Assembly (NCBI GenBank): GCA_027035985.1
Contig: JALVTI010000001.1
Span: 1 to 14,550, forward strand
DNA: 14,550 bases
Direction: 5' to 3'
From: Aquificales bacterium
GTDB taxonomy: Bacteria > Aquificota > Aquificia > Aquificales > QOAS01
Shown: positions 7,620 through 13,711 of the stretch, piece after piece
Numbering within the stretch: the first letter of the stretch is position 1
Layout: every line of letters begins with the position of its first letter
Notes under the pieces: generated by a model
Told to the model about the DNA's origin: nothing
Databases searched by the model: none
The model's input: the letters and a program-made list of their open reading frames with translations, nothing else
Position numbers and translations under genes: made by a program

Positions 7620-7868
7620 ATGAGTATTTACGACCGCGACTATTACACCGAGGAGCAGCGCGAGCGCATTATCAAAATAGAGAAGCGCCACACCGAAATT
7701 TGGGTCAGGATTGAGGAACAGCAGAAGATGCTCGACCAGCTTTTCGACCTCATAAAGCTCCTCCGCGAGGAGAGGAAACAATTAATCGAACGCATTAAGG
7801 TTTTGGAAGAGGAAAACAGACGCCTTTGGGAGGAATTGGAGAAATTGAGGGAACTGCTATCGGAATGA
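7620..7868 (+). CDS. Small coiled-coil protein translationally coupled to recJ
   Basis: This 82-residue, strongly charged protein has no membrane segment. From about residue 12 to the end it is predicted helical, with heptad-like hydrophobic spacing (MLDQLFDLIKLLREE, IKVLEEENRRLWEELEKLRELL), typical of a dimeric coiled coil. Trp28 and Trp69 stand out. I do not recognise a family; the size recalls small scaffolds such as ZapB, but that is only a resemblance. Its TGA overlaps the recJ ATG (ATGA, 7865-7868), so the two are almost certainly co-translated. No Shine-Dalgarno precedes ATG. The MOSC-strand frame covering it is a shadow. Coding status is supported by composition, the start/stop overlap and promoter-side location. 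Confidence 0.72.
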   Translation: MSIYDRDYYTEEQRERIIKIEKRHTEIWVRIEEQQKMLDQLFDLIKLLREERKQLIERIKVLEEENRRLWEELEKLRELLSE

Positions 7869-9505
7869 GGACCTTCAAAGGTTACCGGTGGAGGTATCTC
7901 TTTTTAGAGAGAAGACCACCCGAAGGGTTCGTTAAACAATACGGTCTGCTACTAGCCCAACTTTTGGTAAACAGGGGTTTGGAAAAGCCCCCTTCGGAGG
8001 AAAAACTCCTGCTTCCCGCCTCCTCCCTTCCCCACCTTGAGGAGGCTACGGCAAAAATCCTCAAAGCGGTGGAAGAGGGTAAAAACATTTTCCTCTTCGG
8101 GGATTACGACGTCGATGGACTTACCTCCACCACCCTTATGTATAAGGTTCTGAAAAAAATCGGTGCGAAAAGGGTTTTTCCTATAGTCCCCGAGAGGTCG
8201 GAGGGATACGGAATACTCCCACCCGTAGTGGAGAAGCTTAAGAAGTTCTCCCCCGAAGGGGGATTGATTGTTGTTTTGGATAACGGAACCAAGGAGGTTG
8301 AAACCGTAAAATTAGCCCTCCGATTGGGTTTCGATGTGGTTATATTCGACCACCACACGCCGGGTGAGGTTTTACCCCCCACACCGTTGGTGAACCCAAA
8401 AATTTCGCCCACCTCCGAAGGGTATTTGAAAGACCTCTCCACCGTGGGATTGGTCTATCTGTTTGCCAAATACCTCGAAAAGTTGGGTTACATAGAGGGT
8501 GCCGATAGCTTCCTCGACCTGGTAGCCCTCGGGACGATAGCCGATGTCTCCCCCCTCTCGCCCCTCAACGCCAAACTGGTGCGCAGGGGGTTAAAAGCCC
8601 TCTCGATGGGGGAGACCTCGTCGGTCGGATTGAGGCATCTCCTCGGTCGGCTGAACCTATCCCAAATCGGCGAGCACGATGTCGCCTTTAAACTCGCACC
8701 ACGGCTAAACGCCTTCGGCAGGATGGAAAAAGCCCGTCGGGGGCTCAAATTCCTCATTACGGAGGACGAGCGCCTCGCGATGAAACTCCTCGAAGAGATG
8801 GAGGAGCTAAACACCCGGCGGAAAAGCCTAACGGAGAGGGCTGCCCGCGAGGTTTTGGAATACTACGAGAAAAACCCTTCGAAGGCTCTAGTTTACGTCT
8901 CCCCGAAACTGCGGAAGGGTATAGTGGGAATTATTGCCGGACGGGTGACCTCCGCCCTTGGTATCCCCTCGGTGATAATGGCTACCGACGGGCAGATGGC
9001 GGTCGGTTCGTCCCGCTCCCCGCAGGGGCTGAATATCGTTAAAGTTTTGGAAAGGCTATCACCCCTAATGGAGCGGTGGGGTGGACACGCCCAAGCCGCC
9101 GGTCTTTCGGTTCGCTGCGACCGCTTGGAAGAGTTCAAAAGCGCTTTCCAATCGGAGGTGGAAAACTACGAAATAGAGACCCCCACTTTGGATATAGACT
9201 ACTACCTGCAACCCTCCAACCTTCGCAAAAGGGAGAAACTGATAGAGGATTTAAAGAGGTTGGAACCCTACGGGGCTGGAAACCCGCCTCCCACCTTTGT
9301 ATTCGAGGATATCCTCACCGATTTCAGGGAAACCCGATACGGCTATGCCCTTCACTTCGAGAGGAACGGGAAAATTTACCTCAACACCGATGGGAATGGG
9401 GAATACATACCCCCCACCTACAGGGGTAGGAGGCTTAGGGTTGTCTACTCCGTGAGGCAGACAAAAGGTTTAAAACTCCAGGTGGAGGACTTTATAGTTC
9501 TCTAG
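7865..9505 (+). CDS. recJ: Single-stranded-DNA-specific exonuclease RecJ
   Basis: RecJ degrades single-stranded DNA 5' to 3' in recombination and repair. The 546-residue protein has the DHH phosphoesterase core: GDYDVDG (79-85), VVLDNG (136-141), FDHHTPG (161-167), LGTIADVSP and LAPRLNAFGRM (277-287). It also has the DHHA1 part, GIVGIIAGR (352-360), GSSRSPQG (381-388) and GGHAQAAG (406-413), then the C-terminal OB-fold region with LEPYGAGNPPPTF (466-478). Length is close to E. coli RecJ (577). ATG 7865 is chosen because it overlaps the upstream stop; the 13 codons before it encode no domain. It is distinctly G+C-rich. The final TAG shares CTAG with the convergent DUF151 gene. Confidence 0.96.
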   Translation: MRTFKGYRWRYLFLERRPPEGFVKQYGLLLAQLLVNRGLEKPPSEEKLLLPASSLPHLEEATAKILKAVEEGKNIFLFGDYDVDGLTSTTLMYKVLKKIGAKRVFPIVPERSEGYGILPPVVEKLKKFSPEGGLIVVLDNGTKEVETVKLALRLGFDVVIFDHHTPGEVLPPTPLVNPKISPTSEGYLKDLSTVGLVYLFAKYLEKLGYIEGADSFLDLVALGTIADVSPLSPLNAKLVRRGLKALSMGETSSVGLRHLLGRLNLSQIGEHDVAFKLAPRLNAFGRMEKARRGLKFLITEDERLAMKLLEEMEELNTRRKSLTERAAREVLEYYEKNPSKALVYVSPKLRKGIVGIIAGRVTSALGIPSVIMATDGQMAVGSSRSPQGLNIVKVLERLSPLMERWGGHAQAAGLSVRCDRLEEFKSAFQSEVENYEIETPTLDIDYYLQPSNLRKREKLIEDLKRLEPYGAGNPPPTFVFEDILTDFRETRYGYALHFERNGKIYLNTDGNGEYIPPTYRGRRLRVVYSVRQTKGLKLQVEDFIVL

Positions 9506-10086
9506 TTCCCCTCCGAGGAGCCGAACTTTTGGAAATCTTCCGGTTTTAGGTTTTCTATCCAACGCTTTAGTTCCTCGTCGGTTGTGGTTGTTTCCTCTTC
9601 CGCCTCCACTTGGGGTGGGGAAACTATATCACCCATATTGGGAAGTTTTTGCTCCTCCCCGTCCTTTTGAGGGGGAATTTCTTCCACTACAACCTTCGAT
9701 TGGTTCATAACGTGTTCGGCAACGTATATTGGGGCGCCCGTTCTTAGGGCTATATTTATTGCATCCGACGGACGGGCGTCAACCTCTTTAATCTCCCCCG
9801 CGGGGGTTTTCACATATATAGTCGCGTAATACGTTCCATCCTTTATATCGGAGATTTCAACCTTTTCAACCACAGCGCCGACGGTTTCCAATAGGTTGTT
9901 AATAAGTTCGTAGGTTAGAGGGCGTTCAAACTCCACATTGTTTAAAACCATCATTATCCCCGAAGCCTCGGGGTGCCCTATCCATATGGGTAAAACCTCT
10001 TTAGGGTTTTGTTTATTTTTCAAAACAACTATTGGAGATTGATTAAAAGGGTCTACCGCTATACCCCAAACCTCTACTTCATACAT
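9502..10086 (-). CDS. DUF151 / bifunctional nuclease family protein
   Basis: The 194-residue protein has an N-terminal DUF151 domain (about 1-135): MYEVEVWGIAVDPFNQSPIVVLKNK, LPIWIGHPEASGIMMVL, RPLTYELINNLLETVGA and VDARPSDAINIALRTGAPIYVAEHVM. These are the family's conserved blocks. Members have been reported as nucleases acting on RNA and DNA, and many thermophiles carry one. A C-terminal tail of about 55 residues, rich in Glu, Pro and Thr, ends in a short helix (EELKRWIENLKPEDFQKFG) that could bind a partner. No Shine-Dalgarno precedes ATG. It lies downstream of ppa across a 105-bp spacer with a hairpin. The biochemical role here is inferred from family only. Confidence 0.88.
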   Translation of the reverse strand: MYEVEVWGIAVDPFNQSPIVVLKNKQNPKEVLPIWIGHPEASGIMMVLNNVEFERPLTYELINNLLETVGAVVEKVEISDIKDGTYYATIYVKTPAGEIKEVDARPSDAINIALRTGAPIYVAEHVMNQSKVVVEEIPPQKDGEEQKLPNMGDIVSPPQVEAEEETTTTDEELKRWIENLKPEDFQKFGSSEGN

Positions 10087-10140
10087 AGGAATTAAATTAA
10101 CCCTTTCCCCAAAAAGTTTTGTGGTTCAAATAGCAAAGAA

Positions 10141-10166
10141 CCCCTTTTGTGGGGTAGAAAAAGGGG
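10141..10166 (-). terminator. Candidate intrinsic terminator after ppa
   Basis: CCCCTTTT (10141-10148) and AAAAGGGG (10159-10166) form an 8-bp stem with a 10-base loop. Read on the minus strand it lies 25 bases past the ppa stop and is followed by TTCTTT. The U-tract is short, so termination may be partial. GGGGAAA (10163-10169) can instead pair with TTTCCCC (10104-10110), giving an alternative structure nearer the DUF151 start. Confidence 0.5.
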
Positions 10167-10191
10167 AAACTCGAAAGATTGGGTTTTTGAC

Positions 10192-10716
10192 TTACCCCTT
10201 GTAGTTTTCTATACCCTTTTGAACCTCTTTGAGGGCTTCCTCTTTACCCTTGAACTCCTTGACGCGGACCCATTTACCCGGTTCCAATTCCTTGTAGTGT
10301 TCGAAAAAGTGCTTTATCTTGTTCAAAACCGCTTCGGGAAAGTCTTTAACGTCGTTTATCCCCTTGTAGGTGGGGTCAATCTTTTCGTGGGGAACGGCTA
10401 TAACCTTGGTGTCGATACCACTCTCGTCCTCCATCTCGAGCATACCGATAACCTTAGCCCTTACAACGCTACCGGGAGCGGCAGCCCACTCACCGACCAC
10501 CAGAACGTCGACTGGGTCGCCGTCGTCGGCTAAGGTGTTGGGGATAAATCCGTAGTTGAAGGGGTAATACATAGCGGTGTAGAGAATCCTGTCAACGAAA
10601 ATCGCCCCGCTCTCCTTGTCGAGCTCGTATTTTATGGGGCTGTTTTTGGGAATTTCCACCACGACGTAGACATCCTCGGGGGGATTTTTACCGGCGGGAA
10701 TCTTTTTGATATCCAT
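10192..10716 (-). CDS. ppa: Inorganic pyrophosphatase (family I)
   Basis: This soluble enzyme hydrolyses pyrophosphate to two phosphates, pulling biosynthetic reactions forward. The 174-residue length is standard. Visible family blocks are VVEIPKNSPIKYELDKESGAIFVDR (21-45), YPFNYGFIPNTLADDGDPVDVLV (51-73, which includes the DxDPxD metal-site signature) and GIDTKVIAVP. Also present are the KHFFEHYKELEPGKWV block and the FKGKEEALKEVQKGIENY C-terminus. ATG 10716 starts without a Shine-Dalgarno; TAAACT ten bases upstream may be a -10 box. It is divergent from uppS across 53 bp with a central palindrome, and a hairpin follows it. Confidence 0.97.
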   Translation of the reverse strand: MDIKKIPAGKNPPEDVYVVVEIPKNSPIKYELDKESGAIFVDRILYTAMYYPFNYGFIPNTLADDGDPVDVLVVGEWAAAPGSVVRAKVIGMLEMEDESGIDTKVIAVPHEKIDPTYKGINDVKDFPEAVLNKIKHFFEHYKELEPGKWVRVKEFKGKEEALKEVQKGIENYKG

Positions 10717-10733
10717 AGGAAATAAAAGTTTAG

Positions 10734-10752
10734 CCCGCCGCTTCGCGGCGGG
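10734..10752. repeat. G+C-rich perfect palindrome centred between ppa and uppS
   Basis: CCCGCCGC-TTC-GCGGCGGG has an 8-bp perfect stem. Its centre (10743) is exactly 27 bp from the ppa ATG (10716) and 27 bp from the uppS ATG (10770). GATAAT (10753-10758) abuts its right side and reads as a -10 box for uppS; AGTTTA (10727-10732, TAAACT on the minus strand) lies at its left for ppa. It resembles the palindrome at 7585-7601 in form and position. Confidence 0.65.
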
Positions 10753-10769
10753 GATAATTATTTGGGTAA

Positions 10770-11486
10770 ATGTCCAAAAGGAAACTCCCCCTCCACGTGG
10801 CTTTCATTATGGACGGCAACGGAAGGTGGGCAAAGAGGAGGGGACTCCCCAGGGTAAAGGGACACGTGGAGGGGGTCAAATCCGTTGAAAGGGTTATAGA
10901 CTTCGCCAAAAAGGTAGGGATTCCCTACCTAACCTTCTACGCCTTTTCAACCGAAAATTGGAAACGCCCCAAGGAGGAAGTCCAATTTTTAATGGAACTA
11001 CTAAGGGAGTATCTAAAGGAAAAACTCCCCATCTTTTTGAGGGACGATATAAGGGTCTCCTTTGTGGGGCGGAGGGATAGAATTCCCAGAGAGACCATCG
11101 AGTGGATGGAAAAAGTGGAGAGAGAAACGGCGAAGTGCTCCTCCATTTGGGTCTTTGTGGCGGTGGACTACGGCGGAAGGGACGAAATAGTTAGGGGAAT
11201 AAACAAAATCCTAAAGGAGGGTCTAAAGAAGGTTGACGAGAACACCTTTAGGAGCTTTTTGGACTTCCCTCCCGAAGTTCCCGACCCCGATTTGCTGATA
11301 AGAACCGCCGGGGAGAGGAGGATTTCCAACTTCCTGCTTTGGTATTTAGCCTATACGGAGCTATACTTTACCGACACCCTTTGGCCCGACTTCGACGAAA
11401 GGGAATTCGAAAAAGCCTTGGAAGATTACGCCAAAAGGGTTAGAAAGTTTGGAGGTTTGCCACCCGATGAGGAAGAAAATAGTTAG
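10770..11486 (+). CDS. uppS: Isoprenyl transferase (undecaprenyl diphosphate synthase type)
   Basis: A cis-prenyltransferase adding isopentenyl units to make the lipid carrier for peptidoglycan and LPS O-units. The 238-residue protein is normal length. It shows HVAFIMDGNGRWAKRRG (9-25, with the catalytic Asp15), HVEGVKSV, YLTFYAFSTENWKRP, VDYGGRDEIV, DPDLLIRTAGE and SNFLLWYLAYTELYFTDTLWPDF. The last two are the C-terminal active-site and dimer motifs, with AG in place of the usual GG or SG. The ATG has no Shine-Dalgarno, and GATAAT lies 11 bases before it. The 3' end overlaps the aldolase-like gene by 20 bp. Product chain length cannot be decided from sequence. Confidence 0.95.
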   Translation: MSKRKLPLHVAFIMDGNGRWAKRRGLPRVKGHVEGVKSVERVIDFAKKVGIPYLTFYAFSTENWKRPKEEVQFLMELLREYLKEKLPIFLRDDIRVSFVGRRDRIPRETIEWMEKVERETAKCSSIWVFVAVDYGGRDEIVRGINKILKEGLKKVDENTFRSFLDFPPEVPDPDLLIRTAGERRISNFLLWYLAYTELYFTDTLWPDFDEREFEKALEDYAKRVRKFGGLPPDEEENS

Positions 11487-12015
11487 GGAAATCCTCGAGG
11501 TGGGTAGATTTCTCTTCGACGCCGGGGTGGTCGAATACTTTTCGGGAAACCTCTCCGTCAAGTGGAGAAACAAAATTTTTATAACCCGTTCGGGAAGTCC
11601 CCTGCCACTCCTGAAACCCCAAGATGTTTTGGAAATCGACTTAAACAAACCCCTCGTTGGGAAACCTTCTTCCGAGTTTATAGTCCACAAAGCGGTATAT
11701 GAGAAGACCGGCTGCAGAGCGGTAGCCCACGCCCACCCACCGAGTGTGGTTTCTCTGGCTTTCAACCTCAAAGGGGACTATTACGAACCGGTCGACAACG
11801 AGGGGAAACTTTTGCTGGGAAGGGTTCCCATCTTGAGGGTGGAAAAACCTTCCGCCTCCCCCGAACTGGCTAAAGCCGTTTCCGAAACCCTAAAGGAATT
11901 TCCCTGCGCGATAGTTTACTCCCACGGGGTCTTTTGCGCCTCCGACAGTCTCAAAAAGGCGGCGGGTCTTATTACCGCCCTCGAATTTTCGGCAAGAATT
12001 TTTCTACAAAAATAA
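11467..12015 (+). CDS. Class II aldolase/adducin family protein
   Basis: The 182-residue protein has the zinc-dependent class II aldolase fold shared by fuculose-phosphate aldolase, ribulose-phosphate epimerase AraD and methylthioribulose-phosphate dehydratase MtnB. Key features, numbered from ATG 11467, are EYFSGNLSVK (24-33), ITRSGSPLPLL, Glu70 in SSEFIVHKAVYE as the likely catalytic acid/base, AHAHPPS (His88, His90) and YSHGVF (His153). The three histidines are the expected zinc ligands. ATG 11467 is preceded by GGAGG ten bases away and overlaps uppS by 20 bp; TTG 11449 is less likely. Members of about 180-200 residues often act on small phosphorylated sugars or in methionine salvage. The substrate is not resolved. 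Confidence 0.88.
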   Translation: MRKKIVREILEVGRFLFDAGVVEYFSGNLSVKWRNKIFITRSGSPLPLLKPQDVLEIDLNKPLVGKPSSEFIVHKAVYEKTGCRAVAHAHPPSVVSLAFNLKGDYYEPVDNEGKLLLGRVPILRVEKPSASPELAKAVSETLKEFPCAIVYSHGVFCASDSLKKAAGLITALEFSARIFLQK

Positions 12016-12017
12016 AA

Positions 12018-12034
12018 TCTCCCTTCGGGGGAGA
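12018..12034 (+). promoter_or_regulatory. Hairpin with UUCG-like loop upstream of the hydrogenase protease
   Basis: TCTCCC (12018-12023) pairs with GGGAGA (12029-12034) around TTCGG. With one bulged G the loop becomes C(TTCG)G, a very stable RNA tetraloop. It lies two bases after the aldolase-like gene and 11 bases before ATG 12046. AATACT (12034-12039) next to it could be a -10 box. Either a weak terminator for the upstream pair or a leader/promoter element for the protease gene. Confidence 0.5.
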
Positions 12035-12045
12035 ATACTCCTTTT

Positions 12046-12579
12046 ATGCTCTTAGGCGACGAGAATTCCCCCATTGCGGTTTTGGGGGTTGGAAATGTCC
12101 TTCTCTCCGACGAGGGTTTTGGTGTGAGGGTAATCCAACACCTGATGAAGTATTACGACTTTATCCCCCAAATTAGGTTGATAGATGGGGGAACCCTGGG
12201 GTGGGATTTGCTCAATTTCCTCCAAGGGGTGGAAAAACTTATCGTCGTAGACGCCATAGAGGGAAAGGCTATTCCCGGAACCTTTTTTGTATTCAAAAAC
12301 GAGGAGGTAAAAACTTATTTCAAAAGAAAAGTGAGCGGACACGAGGCGGGTATTCAGGAAGTCCTCGCCTGGTTTGAACTGATGGGTAAACCCCTTAAGG
12401 AGATTACCGTTATAGGAGTCCAACCCCAGTCGTTGGATACCGGTTTGGAACTCACTCCGTTGGTGAAAAAGATGGTTCCCAAAGCGGTTGAAGAGGTTTT
12501 AAAACAGCTCCAAAGTTGGGGTGTCGAAGCGGTAAGGAGGGAGCAACCGAGGGATTTGGGAACCTGGGAACTCGTCTAA
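12046..12579 (+). CDS. NiFe-hydrogenase maturation protease (HyaD/HybD family)
   Basis: This endopeptidase clips the C-terminal extension of a hydrogenase large subunit after nickel insertion. The 177-residue protein shows the opening AVLGVGNVLLSDEGFGVRVIQHL (11-33) with Glu23, LIDGGTLGWDLL, LIVVDAIEG with Asp69, and SGHEAG with His99. Glu/Asp/His are the nickel-sensing ligands of HybD, all present. IGVQPQSLDTGLELTP is typical of group 1 hydrogenase proteases. A 20-residue C-terminal tail (EAVRREQPRDLGTWELV) goes beyond the fold. No hydrogenase structural gene is in the window, so its target lies elsewhere. Its stop overlaps the convergent ArsR gene by 4 bp, facing hypB. No Shine-Dalgarno precedes ATG. 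Confidence 0.92.
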   Translation: MLLGDENSPIAVLGVGNVLLSDEGFGVRVIQHLMKYYDFIPQIRLIDGGTLGWDLLNFLQGVEKLIVVDAIEGKAIPGTFFVFKNEEVKTYFKRKVSGHEAGIQEVLAWFELMGKPLKEITVIGVQPQSLDTGLELTPLVKKMVPKAVEEVLKQLQSWGVEAVRREQPRDLGTWELV

Positions 12580-12941
12580 TCCCCTTTATCGGTTTCTATA
12601 TTGCATTTCCTCTCCCTTAAGAGGAGTTCTATTATCTTTTCCGCAAAGTGGGAGCGGAGGGTGTAGCAGACAAAATTTTTCTCCCTCTCGCACTCGACCA
12701 AACCGGCGCTTCGCAATATAAAGAGGTGCTGGGACACATTCGGTTGGGAGACACCCAACAAATCCACGAGGTTACTAACGCATATTTTTTTATCCTTCGC
12801 GAGGTAAAGAATTAGGAGGATTTTTAACCTCAAGGGGTGGGCGAAGGCTTTGAAAAACGAAGAGAGGATATCGAAATCGTCCTCCGAAAAGAGGTTATTC
12901 AGGGTTTTTAAAATATCCCCCAACTGGTCGCCGTATTCCAT
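12576..12941 (-). CDS. ArsR/SmtB-family transcriptional regulator
   Basis: A 121-residue winged-helix repressor of the ArsR/SmtB type, a dimeric metal- or redox-responsive DNA-binding protein. The domain runs from FKAFAHPLRLKILLIL (30-45) through ICVSNLVDLLGVSQPNVSQHLFILRSAGLV (53-82), which holds the recognition helix, to the wing CEREKNFVCYTL. Cysteines are at 54, 84, 92 and 113. The classical arsenic-site ELCVCDL pattern is reduced to one Cys (KICVSNL), so arsenite binding is not implied. It starts one base after the hypB stop with GGAGG six bases before ATG, so it is co-transcribed. Co-location with hypB suggests nickel or hydrogenase control; that is inference. Confidence 0.9.
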   Translation of the reverse strand: MEYGDQLGDILKTLNNLFSEDDFDILSSFFKAFAHPLRLKILLILYLAKDKKICVSNLVDLLGVSQPNVSQHLFILRSAGLVECEREKNFVCYTLRSHFAEKIIELLLRERKCNIETDKGD

Positions 12942-12942
12942 A

Positions 12943-13689
12943 TTAGACCTCCGCGGGGTTCGTCTTCTTTTCCTCCACCTTTTGAGTTAGCCATTCAATC
13001 CACCTGTCCAAACCTTTACCGGTTTTGGTGGAGAGAACTATAACCTCCGCACGGGGGTTTATCTTCCTAAACTCCTCTATACACCTGTCGAGGTCGAAGT
13101 CGAAATAGGGAAGCAAGTCCGCCTTGGTTATGATAAAGAGGTCTGCTTTTTCGAACATAACCGGATATTTAGCCGGTTTGTCGTCCCCTTCGGGAACGGA
13201 GAGAAGCACAACGTTGTAATGGGTTCCAACATCGAAGGAGGCGGGGCATACCAGGTTTCCGACATTTTCCACAAAAACTATGTCCAGCTTTTCGAGGGGT
13301 AGGTGGTGCAGACCTTTGTGAACCATAAAGGCGTCGAGGTGGCAGGTTTGCCCCGTGGTTATCTGATAGGCGTAAGCCCCCTTCTTTCTCACCCTCTCGG
13401 CATCCCTCTCGGTCTCCAGGTCGCCCTCTATAACCCCTATGTTGTACTTATCTTTTAGCAGTTCGATTGTTTTCTCCAAAAGGGTAGTTTTTCCCGCACC
13501 CGGGGAGGACATAAGGTTTATCGCCACTATTCCGTATCTATCGAAGTGTTCCCTATTGTGGTCCGCCTGATAGTCGTTTTTTTCCAATAGCTTTTTAAAA
13601 ACCTCTATTTCCTTCTTGTTAGTGGTTTGATGATTGTGTTCGTGGTGATGGGGTTTATCGGGAAGACCGCATCCGCACTCAGTACACAT
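12943..13689 (-). CDS. hypB: Hydrogenase nickel incorporation GTPase HypB
   Basis: HypB is the GTPase that helps load nickel into NiFe hydrogenases, working with HypA. The 248-residue protein opens with the high-affinity nickel motif CxxCGC (Cys2, Cys5, Cys7), then a His-rich stretch (HHHEHNH, 14-20). The GTPase domain has the P-loop SSPGAGKTT (61-69), EGDLETERDAER (88-99), GQTCHLD (Cys116, His117), ENVGNLVCPASFD (141-153, Cys148) and the base-recognition ITKAD (187-191). The Cys116/His117/Cys148 set is the known metal-dimer site. All motifs are intact. No hypA is adjacent. An ArsR-type gene follows at 1 bp. A strong promoter precedes the gene with almost no leader. Confidence 0.96.
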   Translation of the reverse strand: MCTECGCGLPDKPHHHEHNHQTTNKKEIEVFKKLLEKNDYQADHNREHFDRYGIVAINLMSSPGAGKTTLLEKTIELLKDKYNIGVIEGDLETERDAERVRKKGAYAYQITTGQTCHLDAFMVHKGLHHLPLEKLDIVFVENVGNLVCPASFDVGTHYNVVLLSVPEGDDKPAKYPVMFEKADLFIITKADLLPYFDFDLDRCIEEFRKINPRAEVIVLSTKTGKGLDRWIEWLTQKVEEKKTNPAEV

Positions 13690-13691
13690 AA

Positions 13692-13711
13692 TTGGGGATT
13701 ATATTCCCCAA
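13692..13711. promoter_or_regulatory. Palindrome over the hypB -10 box (candidate operator)
   Basis: TTGGGGA (13692-13698) and TCCCCAA (13705-13711) are perfect inverted 7-mers with a 6-bp A/T spacer, 20 bp in all. The site covers the -10 hexamer and predicted transcription start. That is where a repressor would block RNA polymerase. The co-transcribed ArsR-family protein is the obvious candidate ligand, though the sequence is not a match to a specific operator I can name. Confidence 0.6.

Noticed and set aside
7563..7781. N-terminal 73-codon extension of the MOSC frame
   Set aside because: It is antisense to the coiled-coil gene, begins inside it, crosses the palindrome and lacks MOSC features. 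The barrel starts just after ATG 7562/7553.
10147..10533. 128-codon plus-strand frame opposite ppa
   Set aside because: It is fully antisense to a clear pyrophosphatase and has no domain of its own.
10734..10752. Palindrome read as an intrinsic terminator
   Set aside because: It lies between divergent start codons with no gene ending there and no U-tract, so termination is not the simplest role.
12052..12423. Minus-strand frame opposite the hydrogenase protease
   Set aside because: It is a shadow of a well-supported gene, with no start signal or domain.
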